Assembly: GCF_026248825.1 (NCBI RefSeq)
Contig: NZ_CP110973.1
Span: forward strand, 2,375,001-2,439,000
DNA: 64,000 nt
DNA from: Larkinella insperata
GTDB lineage: Bacteria; Bacteroidota; Bacteroidia; Cytophagales; Spirosomataceae
Direction of reading: 5' to 3'
Below are positions 17,281 through 25,579 of this stretch, one piece after another (positions within the stretch are counted from its first letter, which is position 1; every line of letters begins with the position of its first letter). The position numbers were made by a program, and so were the translations under genes. A model generated the notes under the pieces. It was not told where the DNA came from. It was given only the letters and a program-made list of their open reading frames with translations, and did no database searches.

Positions 17281-17499
17281 TAAAGTATGGGGCTAGCTAT
17301 TGAAATACAGAATCACTGTACGAAGAATGCAGTGCTAAAAATATCCTGGAGAATGTCGGTGTGTACAGAAAAGTCATGAGGCTGTGATTCGGCTGTGCTC
17401 TCTACAGTTGTAGGATAAAAACACCGACTTCACCAGGAGAGTCAGAAATGGCTATATCCACCCGTTCGATACCCCGAAGGACACTTCGGGGTATTTTTG
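17281..17499 (+). ncRNA. Candidate structured RNA with 6S-like architecture
   Basis: The roughly 440-base gap before smpB holds no credible open frame but a foldable transcript ending in a strong terminator. Pairings seen by eye: closing stem 17294-17301 with 17447-17454 (8 bp, one G-U); a bubble containing a small hairpin 17314-17318/17330-17334 (CACTG/CAGTG); a long stem 17344-17362 with 17421-17438 (one mismatch, one bulge); and a large terminal loop region. Closing stem, asymmetric bubble with hairpin and long apical stem is the layout of 6S RNA. Family assignment is inference. The 5' end is uncertain. Confidence 0.45.
17470..17499 (+). terminator. Terminator of the candidate ncRNA
   Basis: Perfect 10-bp GC-rich stem TACCCCGAAG / CTTCGGGGTA, loop GACA, followed by TTTTTG. 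It lies about 130 bases before smpB with no coding gene directly upstream, which supports an RNA gene. Confidence 0.85.
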
Positions 17500-17626
17500 T
17501 TTACAATTCGATACTTTTGACGTGAATATTTGTAGCGAAACCGTGTTATAGGTTGCCAGTGTTGTATATTATAGGCTGGAGAAACGACCTAAAAACCGTC
17601 TTGTTGAGGAAACGCATTGATTGATT

Positions 17627-18088
17627 ATGGCAGATAAAACACTTGCAAAGCAGATTGAGATTCGGAACCGACGAGCCTCTTTTGAATATTTTTTTCTGGA
17701 AACTTTCGTGGCCGGCATCATGCTGACGGGCACAGAAATTAAATCGGTACGGCAGGGAAAAGTGAACCTGGGTGATGCCTACTGTCTTTTTTTTAACGAA
17801 GAATTGTATGTGCGGCAAATGCACATTTCTCAGTATACGGAAGGAACGTACAACAATCACGAGCCCCTGCGGGATCGCAAACTGTTGCTGCAGAAGCGGG
17901 AGCTCAAGCGCCTGGTCAATAAACTGACCGATCAGGGATTGACCATTATTCCCACTAAGCTCTTCATCAACGATCGGGGGTTTGCCAAGCTAGAAATTGC
18001 TCTGGCGAAAGGGAAGAAGCTGTACGATAAACGCGATTCTATTAAGGAACGAGACGTTTCCCGCGAGATGAGCCGCGAACAATATTAG
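17627..18088 (+). CDS. smpB: SsrA-binding protein SmpB
   Basis: Partner of tmRNA in rescue of stalled ribosomes. The 153-residue protein (ATG 17627; TTG 17621 would add two residues) shows the family motifs NRRASFEYFFLETFVAGIMLTGTEIKSVRQGKVNLGDAYC, HISQYTEGTYNNHEPLRDRKLLL and KGKKLYDKRDSIKERD, with the basic C-terminal tail that mimics the codon-anticodon helix. No tmRNA gene is recognisable in the upstream gap. A hairpin CCTGAAAGG / CCTTTCAGG follows the stop. Confidence 0.96.
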   Translation: MADKTLAKQIEIRNRRASFEYFFLETFVAGIMLTGTEIKSVRQGKVNLGDAYCLFFNEELYVRQMHISQYTEGTYNNHEPLRDRKLLLQKRELKRLVNKLTDQGLTIIPTKLFINDRGFAKLEIALAKGKKLYDKRDSIKERDVSREMSREQY

Positions 18089-18111
18089 CCTGAAAGGTTG
18101 ATCCTTTCAGG
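18089..18111 (+). terminator. Hairpin after smpB
   Basis: Perfect 9-bp stem with 5-base loop immediately after the smpB stop codon. Only a weak T-run follows, so termination efficiency is doubtful. Confidence 0.5.
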
Positions 18112-18217
18112 ATCTGCCAATTTTAAAAAAATGTGAATTATTCATTGAACATCTGTTATTTATAATGATATTTCGTTAACTTGCTTATAGGAAAGAAAGG
18201 AGTCTGATACATTGTTT

Positions 18218-18730
18218 ATGGGTAGGAAAGTCCTAGTACTGAATCAAGATTATAGCGCACTAGGCATCTGTTCTGTACCAAAAGCGTTCTTGTTAGTCTA
18301 CCTGAACAAAGCAGAACTGGTTGCTCAATCTGAAGTTTTCGTCCTGCGCACAGTAGACGATGAATACCCGTCGCCCACCGTCATCCGGCTCCACCGTTAC
18401 ATCCACCTGCCCTACAAGGGAGTCATGCTCAATCGGCAGAATATTTTCAAGCGTGATGGAAACCGTTGTCAGTACTGCGGGAAGCACGACGATTTAACAC
18501 TGGATCATGTTCTGCCTAAATCGCGGGGGGGGAAAACCAACTGGGATAACCTCATCACGGCCTGTAAACGCTGCAATTCGCAGAAAGGTGATCTGACGCC
18601 GGAAGAAGCCGGAATGAAATTGTACCAAAAACCGTTCAAACCCTCTTTTCTGGTTTTTCTGCGCGACTTTTCCGGGTCGGTGGAAGAAACCTGGATGCCG
18701 TTCCTGGTGAAACGCGAGAAACTGTACTGA
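18218..18730 (+). CDS. HNH endonuclease family protein
   Basis: A 170-residue protein with a zinc-bound HNH core: C84xxC87 (CQYC), D96H97xxP100 (LDHVLP), N111 (WDNLITAC) and C116xxC119-N120. The N-terminal 75 residues (GRKVLVLNQDYSALGICSVPKAFLLVYLNKAELV) are characteristic of a widely conserved stand-alone HNH family found near housekeeping genes. It is not a restriction enzyme by context: no methylase is adjacent. Role unknown. ATG 18218 is preferred to TTG 18212. Confidence 0.88.
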   Translation: MGRKVLVLNQDYSALGICSVPKAFLLVYLNKAELVAQSEVFVLRTVDDEYPSPTVIRLHRYIHLPYKGVMLNRQNIFKRDGNRCQYCGKHDDLTLDHVLPKSRGGKTNWDNLITACKRCNSQKGDLTPEEAGMKLYQKPFKPSFLVFLRDFSGSVEETWMPFLVKREKLY

Positions 18731-18755
18731 CATATCTCCTCCTGGGCGCCTGCCC

Positions 18756-18780
18756 GCACAAAAAAACACTTTTTTTGTGC
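18756..18780 (+). terminator. Terminator after the HNH gene
   Basis: Perfect 11-bp stem GCACAAAAAAA / TTTTTTTGTGC with a 3-base loop; the T-rich arm itself provides the U-tract. Confidence 0.6.
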
Positions 18781-18807
18781 TACGGATTTATTTTCAAAAA
18801 ATCTTAC

Positions 18808-18815
18808 TATTTTTG
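18808..18815 (+). promoter_or_regulatory. -7 promoter box for rpsA
   Basis: TATTTTTG, a full TAnnTTTG match; predicted +1 near 18820, giving a leader of about 90 bases. No good TTG at -33. Confidence 0.55.
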
Positions 18816-18857
18816 CACCTCTATTTTCGGAGCACTGTCTCCCTATATCAACTAAAA

Positions 18858-18896
18858 ATCAGCCAGGAAGGCCCGGGGGCTGATGTATCATGGGCC
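18858..18896 (+). promoter_or_regulatory. Predicted H-type pseudoknot in the rpsA leader
   Basis: Stem 1 pairs ATCAGCC (18858-18864) with GGCTGAT (18878-18884). Its loop contains GGCCC (18870-18874), which pairs with GGGCC (18892-18896) just downstream. The structure ends 14 bases before the rpsA ATG, where it could control ribosome access. S1 autoregulation of its own mRNA is known in other bacteria; here it is inference. Confidence 0.5.
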
Positions 18897-18910
18897 ACAA
18901 CTAAACTTTT

Positions 18911-20692
18911 ATGAGCAAAACGCAAACACTGCCTGATTTTGATTGGGATAAGGCAGACAACCGGGGTTTTGGCAGCGGCTACTCAGCGGCAGAACGCGAC
19001 CGCCTGGCCGAGCTGTACGATAACACCCTGGCGCAAGTAAACGAGAAAGAAGTAGTGACCGGAACCGTAGTCGGCATTACCGACCGGGAAGTTATCTTAA
19101 ACATTGGTTTCAAATCGGATGGATTGGTTCCGGCATCGGAATTCCGCGATCTGCCCGACTTGAAGATTGGTGATGAAGTTGAAGTTTACGTAGAGAATCA
19201 GGAAGACCCTAACGGTCAACTGGTGTTGTCGCGCAAGAAAGCCAAAGTTATTACGGCTTGGCAGAAAATTCAGCGCGCCCTGGACGAAGATCTGGTTATT
19301 GAAGGTTTCGTGAAACGCCGGACCAAAGGTGGTCTGATTGTCGATATTTATAGCATTGAAGCTTTCTTGCCCGGTTCGCAGATCGACGTGAAGCCGATCC
19401 GTGATTTCGATATTTTTGTCGGCAAGAAAATGGAAGTGAAAGTGGTGAAAATCAATTACGCAAATGATAACGTAGTTGTTTCACACAAAGTCCTGATCGA
19501 AAAAGATCTGGAAGCACAACGTCAGCAAATCCTGAACAACCTGCAAAAAGGTCAGGTGCTGGAAGGTGTGATCAAAAACATGACCAACTTCGGGGTTTTC
19601 ATCGACCTTGGTGGTGTCGACGGTCTGTTGCACATTACGGATATTTCGTGGGGCCGTATCAGCCACCCATCCGAACTGCTGCACCTCGATCAGAAAGTCA
19701 ACGTTGTGGTTCTGGACTTCGACGAAGACAAAAAACGGATTTCACTGGGTATGAAGCAACTGCAGGCACACCCATGGGATTCGCTGGAAGGAGACATTCA
19801 GGTTGGTTCGAAAGTGAAAGGCCGCATTGTCAATGTAGCTGATTACGGTGCCTTCCTGGAAATCATGCCGGGCGTTGAAGGTCTGATCCACGTGTCAGAA
19901 ATGTCGTGGTCGCAGCATCTGCGCAACCCGCAGGACTTCCTGAAAGTGGGTGATGAAGTGGAAGCCGTTGTGCTGACGCTGGATCGCAACGATCGCAAGA
20001 TGTCCTTGGGTATCAAACAACTGACGGCTGACCCCTGGTCACGTCCGGAACTGGTTGAAAAATACGCCGTCGGTACGAAACACAAAGGTGTTGTGCGGAA
20101 CCTGACCAACTTTGGTTTGTTCCTCGAACTGGAAGAAGGCATCGACGGTCTGGTACACGTATCGGATTTGTCATGGACGAAAAAGATCAAACATCCATCT
20201 GACTTTATCAAAGTTGGCGATGAACTGGAAGTAATTGTTCTGGAACTGGATGTTGAAAACCGTCGTCTGGCGCTCGGCCACAAGCAACTGGAAGAGAACC
20301 CATGGGATACGTTCGAAAGCGTATTCGTACCGGGCTCCGTACACCGTTGCACCATCCTGGCGAAAAACGACAAGCTGGCTACGCTAGAATTGCCATACGG
20401 AATCGAAGGCTTCGCAGCTTTGAAAAGCCTGCAGAAGGAAGACGGTTCCTGGGCTGAAGTAGGCGAAACGCTGGAGTTCAAAGTAACTGAGTTCTCGAAA
20501 GAAGAAAAACGCATCATGCTGTCACACTCAAAAACGTGGCAGGAGAAAGGCGAAGATCGGAAGCCCGAGAAAAAAGCAGCTACGGCGAAAGCTCCGACGT
20601 CCAACAAAGAGCCTGAGCGTGCTACACTTGGAGATCTGGATGCACTAGCAGCCTTGAAAGAACAGCTGGAAGGCCGTTCAAAAGGTGAATAA
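18911..20692 (+). CDS. rpsA: 30S ribosomal protein S1
   Basis: A 593-residue RNA-binding protein that brings mRNA to the 30S subunit. Six S1 (OB-fold) repeats are visible, beginning at VVTGTVVGITDREVILNIGFKSDGLVP (about 47), LVIEGFVKRRTKGGLIVDI (about 130), VLEGVIKNMTNFGVFIDLGGVDGLLHITD (about 216), KVKGRIVNVADYGAFLEIMPGVEGLIHVSE (about 303), KHKGVVRNLTNFGLFLELEEGIDGLVHVSD (about 390) and VHRCTILAKNDKLATLELPYGIEGFA (about 476). The Lys/Ala-rich C-terminal tail is low complexity. Monocistronic by appearance, with a structured leader. Confidence 0.97.
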   Translation: MSKTQTLPDFDWDKADNRGFGSGYSAAERDRLAELYDNTLAQVNEKEVVTGTVVGITDREVILNIGFKSDGLVPASEFRDLPDLKIGDEVEVYVENQEDPNGQLVLSRKKAKVITAWQKIQRALDEDLVIEGFVKRRTKGGLIVDIYSIEAFLPGSQIDVKPIRDFDIFVGKKMEVKVVKINYANDNVVVSHKVLIEKDLEAQRQQILNNLQKGQVLEGVIKNMTNFGVFIDLGGVDGLLHITDISWGRISHPSELLHLDQKVNVVVLDFDEDKKRISLGMKQLQAHPWDSLEGDIQVGSKVKGRIVNVADYGAFLEIMPGVEGLIHVSEMSWSQHLRNPQDFLKVGDEVEAVVLTLDRNDRKMSLGIKQLTADPWSRPELVEKYAVGTKHKGVVRNLTNFGLFLELEEGIDGLVHVSDLSWTKKIKHPSDFIKVGDELEVIVLELDVENRRLALGHKQLEENPWDTFESVFVPGSVHRCTILAKNDKLATLELPYGIEGFAALKSLQKEDGSWAEVGETLEFKVTEFSKEEKRIMLSHSKTWQEKGEDRKPEKKAATAKAPTSNKEPERATLGDLDALAALKEQLEGRSKGE

Positions 20693-20709
20693 GTCGTTAA
20701 AAAGTTAGA

Positions 20710-20736
20710 TTGCCGACAAATTTTGTAGTAAGTTTG
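20710..20736 (+). promoter_or_regulatory. Promoter of tRNA-Cys
   Basis: TAAGTTTG at 20729-20736 with TTG at 20710-20712 (spacing 16). About 95 bases separate it from the mature tRNA, and this leader holds a 12-bp stem (20755-20766 with 20812-20823). Confidence 0.5.
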
Positions 20737-20833
20737 CGGCATGATACGAGTCGAGGAGTTGGGAAATAGGTCCTTGTCAGAATCGGTTAAGTAAGGTTTT
20801 TCAAGTGCCGGTTTCTCAACTCCAAAACGAAAT

Positions 20834-20904
20834 GGTCCTGTGGCCGAGTGGCTAGGCAGAGGTCTGCAAAACCTTTTACAGCGGTTCGAACCCGCTCGGG
20901 ACCT
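20834..20904 (+). tRNA. tRNA-Cys (anticodon GCA)
   Basis: 71 bases. Acceptor GGTCCTG / CGGGACC, D-arm GCC..GGC, anticodon loop CTGCAAA with GCA, T-arm AGCGG-TTCGAAC-CCGCT and discriminator T as usual for Cys. CCA is not encoded. Confidence 0.95.
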
Positions 20905-20941
20905 CCTCGGATGTGTTGGCTAAATACATCAATACAGTAAA

Positions 20942-20985
20942 AAACAAAAAGCCATCTGACCTGTTAGTCAGATGGCTTTTTGTTT
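20942..20985 (+). terminator. Terminator after tRNA-Cys
   Basis: Perfect 19-bp stem (20942-20960 with 20967-20985), six-base loop, T-rich right arm. It can act in both directions. Confidence 0.9.
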
Positions 20986-21085
20986 GTATTAAAAGGTGGT
21001 TTTATTGGCTAAAAAAGGGCCGAAAAGTTAGTTACTTAGACAAAGTATAAATAAAAAAGTGCTCCAAAATATCAAACCGCAAGTG

Positions 21086-21116
21086 TTTGATTAAAACCGT
21101 TCCTGTACTACTTTTG
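21086..21116 (+). promoter_or_regulatory. Promoter of the act-cox respiratory locus
   Basis: TTTG at 21086-21089, exactly 19 bases, TACTTTTG at 21109-21116. Predicted +1 near 21120. It precedes actA with no terminator seen until well past the cox genes. Confidence 0.75.
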
Positions 21117-21179
21117 TGCGTTAATGGAAAATAATTAGTAGGTATGCATACTGATTTTGGTGATTTCTCATTGCTTAAA

Positions 21180-22391
21180 ATGTACTCGCGAAGTGTAATA
21201 AATAGGGTAGTAATTGTACTAATCGTCCTATTAGGAAGCTATCGCTCGCAGGCGCAAGACGCGGCAAAAGGTAAGGAGTTGTTCTCGACTTTGTGCCAGC
21301 AATGCCACGCGGTTACCGATGAAAAAGTAATCGGTCCGGGCTTAAAGGGTATCAATCAGCGCCGGGATGAGGCATGGCTTATCAAGTGGATTAAAAACCC
21401 GCAGGCGATGATCTCCAGCGGTGATCCTTACGCAACTGCCCTCTATGCGAAGTTTCAGCCGGTGGTGATGCAGAGTTTCCCGGATTTGTCAGATGATGAT
21501 ATCAAGAACATCCTGGCACACGTCGAAGAGGCTAGTGCTCCTGCCAAGGGAGGAGATGCCGCTGCTGGCGGAACAAACACAGCTACTACGGCTCCAGCCG
21601 CTGCCAGCGAAAGCCCATCCGGTTTGTTTACGGTCGTGTTGGTTGCTTTGTTGGTGGTTATGCTGCTGGTATTGGGTGTTTTGTTGGTACTGGTAACGAT
21701 TCTGTCAAAAGCGGTCGCTCCGGCACCGGGAACTGAGCCAACCGAACAAACCAAATCGTTTTACCAACGTCTGAAAGCCGTTACGGGTAACAGCGCATTA
21801 CGGTCGATTGTTTTGTGGCTCTTTGTTTTTGTTGTGGTTAAACAGACCTTCGACGGACTGTATAGTGTTGGCGTTTCACAGGGGTATGCTCCGAAGCAGC
21901 CTATCGCTTTCTCTCACAAATTACATGCCGGTCAATATCAGATCAACTGTAACTATTGCCACACGGCTGTTTACAAAGGAAAGTTGGCAACCATTCCTTC
22001 GGCAAACATCTGCATGAACTGCCACGGTGAAATCAAACGAGAGTCACCAGAGATCCAAAAGATCTATAAAGCTATTGAGACCGATACGCCAATCGAGTGG
22101 GTGCGGGTTCACAACCTGCCTGATCTGGCGTACTTCAACCACGCTCAACATACGAATGTAGGCCAGGTTCAGTGCCAGACCTGCCACGGCGAAGTTGAAA
22201 AAATGGAAGTAATGGAACAGCGGTCGTCACTGACGATGGGTTGGTGTATTGACTGCCACCGTAAAACGGAAGTTGCTACAAAAGACAATGCTTACTACGA
22301 TAAATTAGTTGCCCTCCATAAAAAGGGAAGTAAGGAGCCGTTACGTGTGGCTAACATTGGTGGTCTCGAATGTTCAAAATGCCATTATTAA
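21180..22391 (+). CDS. actA: Alternative complex III subunit ActA, hexaheme cytochrome c
   Basis: Heme c subunit of alternative complex III, the quinol:cytochrome c/oxidase oxidoreductase that replaces bc1. Six CxxCH motifs: an N-terminal monoheme domain (CQQCH, C39-H43, with distal segment MQSFPDLSDDDIKNILAHV), a Pro/Ala/Thr linker and a transmembrane segment (about 150-180), a second hydrophobic segment (IVLWLFVFVVV), then five more hemes (CNYCH, CMNCH, CQTCH, CIDCH, CSKCH) of the classical pentaheme ActA. I prefer ATG 21180, which gives a compact signal peptide (MYSRSVINRVVIVLIVLLGSYRSQAQ); ATG 21144 is in frame and close to the predicted +1. Confidence 0.92.
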   Translation: MYSRSVINRVVIVLIVLLGSYRSQAQDAAKGKELFSTLCQQCHAVTDEKVIGPGLKGINQRRDEAWLIKWIKNPQAMISSGDPYATALYAKFQPVVMQSFPDLSDDDIKNILAHVEEASAPAKGGDAAAGGTNTATTAPAAASESPSGLFTVVLVALLVVMLLVLGVLLVLVTILSKAVAPAPGTEPTEQTKSFYQRLKAVTGNSALRSIVLWLFVFVVVKQTFDGLYSVGVSQGYAPKQPIAFSHKLHAGQYQINCNYCHTAVYKGKLATIPSANICMNCHGEIKRESPEIQKIYKAIETDTPIEWVRVHNLPDLAYFNHAQHTNVGQVQCQTCHGEVEKMEVMEQRSSLTMGWCIDCHRKTEVATKDNAYYDKLVALHKKGSKEPLRVANIGGLECSKCHY

Positions 22392-22437
22392 TCACACATC
22401 GAATCCTACTTAACAGTTAACGAACTACAAGGACTGT

Positions 22438-25400
22438 ATGGAAAGTACAAATAAACGGTATTGGAGGGGGCTAGAAGAACTACGTAACGACGAATCTTTT
22501 GTAAAAAACGCGTACAAAGAGTTCTCAGAACCAACCGATGCCAAATCTGCCGAGTCAGGCAGTATTGTCGACGGTATTGGAAGTGATCGTCGGGATTTCT
22601 TAAAAGTCTTGGGCTTTGGTATGGCTGCTGTTTCACTGGCAGCCTGCGAAACGCCAGTTCACAAGGCGATACCATATATTAATAAACCGGAAACTACTTT
22701 TCCGGGCATTGCCGATTACTACGCATCCACTTTCAGCGAGGGTGGAGATTATGTGCCGGTCCTGGTGAAAACCCGTGAAGGTCGGCCCATCAAAATTGAA
22801 GGAAACACTTCTTCCCGTATTACCAAAGGCGGAACATCTGCCCGGGTACAGGCTTCTGTGTTGTCGCTTTATGATAACGACAAACTGAAAGGCCCAAAGA
22901 AAGGCGAAGCTGACGCAGAATGGGCAACGGTTGACCAGGAAATTGTCGGGCTATTGCAACGGGGTGGTGCTATCCGCATTATCTCATCGACTCTGATGAG
23001 CCCTTCAACCAAAGGAGTTATTGCCGCTTTTGCTGCCAAATATCCAGGTGTTACGCACATTCAGTACGATGCTAATTCCGTCTCTGCATTAGCTCAGGCG
23101 AATCAGTTATCGTTTGGTCAGGCCGTTATTCCTTCATACGATTTCAGCAAGGCCAAAACGATCGTTAGCGTTGGTGCGGATTTTCTGGGAAGCTGGATTG
23201 CTCCCTTAGAGTACACCGACCAGTACGTTTCGACCCGTAAGGTTGGTGCAAACGGCGGAAACAAAAAAGACATGTCGCGGCACTACCAGTTTGAGACGGG
23301 TTTGTCGATGACAGGTTCCAACGCCGATTACCGGACGCCTATCAAACCATCGCAGGAAGGTTTGGTTGTGGCGGCTTTGTACAATAAAGTAGCGGCTAAG
23401 TTGGGAGGAACGCCGGTGAGCACGGCCTCTATTGATGTTCCTTACCTGGACAAAGCCGCAAACGAATTGGCAGCATCCCGTGGTGCCGCACTCGTTGTGG
23501 CTGGATCAAACGACGCTAACGTTCAGGTTCTGGTTAATGCCTTGAACAATCTGTTGGGTAGCTACGGTACAACCATCGATCTGAGCCGCCCGGTCAATTA
23601 TCGTCAGGGAAATGATGCCGCTATGAACGGTTTCATCAACGACGTGAAAGCTGGTCGGGTTCAGGGCGTAATTTTCTACGCTGCCAACCCCGTTTATGAT
23701 CACCCACGCGGAGCGGAATTGAAGGAAGCGCTTTCACGGGTTGGATTGTCGGTTTCGTTTGCCGACCGTGCGGATGAAACGGCTTCCCTTTGTAAATATA
23801 TCTGTCCGGGCTCTCATTACTTGGAGTCTTGGGACGATGCTTCTCCCAAAGCTGGTTTCTATAGCCTGACGCAACCGACGATCAATACGATCTTTAAAAC
23901 CCGTCAGCCGCAAGTTTCGCTGTTGAAGTGGGCAGGTTTAAACCCGAACTACGAAGCTTTCATTAAGAGCTACTGGCGCACAACTATTTATCCTCAGGCT
24001 GGGGGCGGAAAATCTTTCGAGCAATTCTGGATTCAGTCATTGCACGATGGAGTGCTTGAACTTACGTCTGCACCTGCGGGCTCTGCAGGAACGTTTAATG
24101 CCGGAGCCGTTACAACGGCAGCCGCTGGGGTGGCTCAACGCTACAAACCCAATGCCACCGGTTTTGAGTTGGCACTTTACGAAAAAGTAGGTATCGGTAC
24201 GGGCTCTCTAGCCAACAATCCGTGGTTACAAGAGTTACCCGATCCGGTATCGAAAGCTTGCTGGGACAATTACGCTTGTCTGTCGCAAAAAACCGCTACC
24301 GAACTTGGTGTTAATCAGCATGACCTGGTAACAGTTGAAGTTGCTGGAAAACCCGCAATCGAACTGCCGGTATTAATTCAACCCGGTCAGGCCGATGGAA
24401 CGGTTTCAATTGCGATTGGATACGGTCGTGAGAAAGCCGGTAAGTCAGCCGATGGCGTTGGTAAAAACGTTTATCCGCTGGCTACGGTTGCAGGTAACTC
24501 TGTTCTGTTCACGGCTGCTGACGTGAAAATTAATAAGGCTGGTGGTTCCCGTACAATCGCTCAGACGCAAACTCATGACACCGTTATGGGCCGTCGTTCG
24601 GTTATTCAGGAAACAATCCTGTCGGCTTATAAGAAAGACTCTAAAGCGGGTCGATTCTTCGCGAAAGTTGAAACGTCTGAAGGTCCGGTTTCTGCTACTG
24701 ACATTACGCTTTGGAACGGCTACGAAAAGCCGAACCATTCGTGGGGAATGGTTATTGACCTGAACTCTTGTACGGGCTGTGCTGCCTGTGTGATCGGTTG
24801 TCAGGCTGAAAATAACATTCCGGTGGTTGGCCGTCAGGAAGTAATCAACCGTCGTGAAATGCACTGGATTCGGATCGACCGCTATTACAGCAGCGATGCC
24901 GAGCCAGAGGATCGCAAAGGGCTTGAAGTAGCCTCAGCCAATCCAGAGGTTGTGTTCCAGCCGATGCTTTGCCAGCATTGTACGAATGCACCTTGTGAAA
25001 CGGTATGCCCAGTACTTGCTACGACGCACAGCACAGAAGGCTTGAACCAAATGACGTACAACCGTTGTGTGGGAACGCGTTACTGCGCTAACAACTGCCC
25101 GTACAAAGTTCGGCGCTTCAACTGGTTCAAGTATTTTGACAACGATAACTTCGATTATCACTTCAACAACGACCTTGGGAAGATGGTCATCAACCCAGAT
25201 GTAACTGTTCGTTCGCGTGGTGTTATTGAAAAATGCTCATTCTGCGTACAACGGATCCAAGAAGGTAAACTGACGGCTAAAAAGGAACGCAGAAGACCCA
25301 AACCGGATGAGATTCAGGTTGCTTGTGCGCAGGCTTGTCCGACGGGTGGAATCATCTTTGGAGACATGAATGATCCGGAAAGCACGATCTCAAAAATACT

Positions 25401-25539
25401 GAAGGAAGAGCACGACGCCCGGGCATTCCAAGTATTGGAAGAAATCAACGTTAGACCGCAGATTTCATACCTGACGAAAATCCGGAACAAAGATGAAGTC
25501 GCCAAACCAGCCGCTGCTGCAGCGGAACACGCTGAATAA
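22438..25539 (+). CDS. actB: Alternative complex III subunit ActB, Tat-exported molybdopterin-like/iron-sulfur protein
   Basis: A 1033-residue fusion. Residues 50-55 are a twin-arginine motif (RRDFLK) followed by a hydrophobic stretch and AAC. The middle resembles a molybdopterin-oxidoreductase fold (ActB1), which in this family carries no Mo cofactor. The C-terminal ferredoxin part (ActB2) starts near residue 765 with CTGCAACVIGC, CQHCTNAPCETVCP, CVGTRYCANNCP, CSFCVQ and CAQACPTG, fitting three 4Fe-4S and one 3Fe-4S clusters. It sits between the pentaheme ActA and the membrane subunit ActC and passes electrons between quinone site and hemes. Confidence 0.95.
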   Translation: MESTNKRYWRGLEELRNDESFVKNAYKEFSEPTDAKSAESGSIVDGIGSDRRDFLKVLGFGMAAVSLAACETPVHKAIPYINKPETTFPGIADYYASTFSEGGDYVPVLVKTREGRPIKIEGNTSSRITKGGTSARVQASVLSLYDNDKLKGPKKGEADAEWATVDQEIVGLLQRGGAIRIISSTLMSPSTKGVIAAFAAKYPGVTHIQYDANSVSALAQANQLSFGQAVIPSYDFSKAKTIVSVGADFLGSWIAPLEYTDQYVSTRKVGANGGNKKDMSRHYQFETGLSMTGSNADYRTPIKPSQEGLVVAALYNKVAAKLGGTPVSTASIDVPYLDKAANELAASRGAALVVAGSNDANVQVLVNALNNLLGSYGTTIDLSRPVNYRQGNDAAMNGFINDVKAGRVQGVIFYAANPVYDHPRGAELKEALSRVGLSVSFADRADETASLCKYICPGSHYLESWDDASPKAGFYSLTQPTINTIFKTRQPQVSLLKWAGLNPNYEAFIKSYWRTTIYPQAGGGKSFEQFWIQSLHDGVLELTSAPAGSAGTFNAGAVTTAAAGVAQRYKPNATGFELALYEKVGIGTGSLANNPWLQELPDPVSKACWDNYACLSQKTATELGVNQHDLVTVEVAGKPAIELPVLIQPGQADGTVSIAIGYGREKAGKSADGVGKNVYPLATVAGNSVLFTAADVKINKAGGSRTIAQTQTHDTVMGRRSVIQETILSAYKKDSKAGRFFAKVETSEGPVSATDITLWNGYEKPNHSWGMVIDLNSCTGCAACVIGCQAENNIPVVGRQEVINRREMHWIRIDRYYSSDAEPEDRKGLEVASANPEVVFQPMLCQHCTNAPCETVCPVLATTHSTEGLNQMTYNRCVGTRYCANNCPYKVRRFNWFKYFDNDNFDYHFNNDLGKMVINPDVTVRSRGVIEKCSFCVQRIQEGKLTAKKERRRPKPDEIQVACAQACPTGGIIFGDMNDPESTISKILKEEHDARAFQVLEEINVRPQISYLTKIRNKDEVAKPAAAAAEHAE

Positions 25540-25579
25540 TTTCTAGTTTGTAACTAATTAGCATTCAAAATTAACTACC

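Noticed and set aside
17217..17620. tmRNA (ssrA) next to smpB
   Set aside because: The gap contains GGGGCTAGC, reminiscent of a tmRNA 5' end, but there is no tRNA-like 3' end with CCA, no T-arm and no tag-peptide frame ending in ALAA or similar.
18218..18730. HNH protein as part of a defence or restriction system
   Set aside because: No methylase, helicase or toxin neighbour; it sits between smpB and rpsA and belongs to a widespread stand-alone HNH family.
19843..20742. 299-aa open frame on the minus strand inside rpsA
   Set aside because: Ser/Thr/Phe-rich shadow of the S1 repeats; the plus-strand protein is certain.
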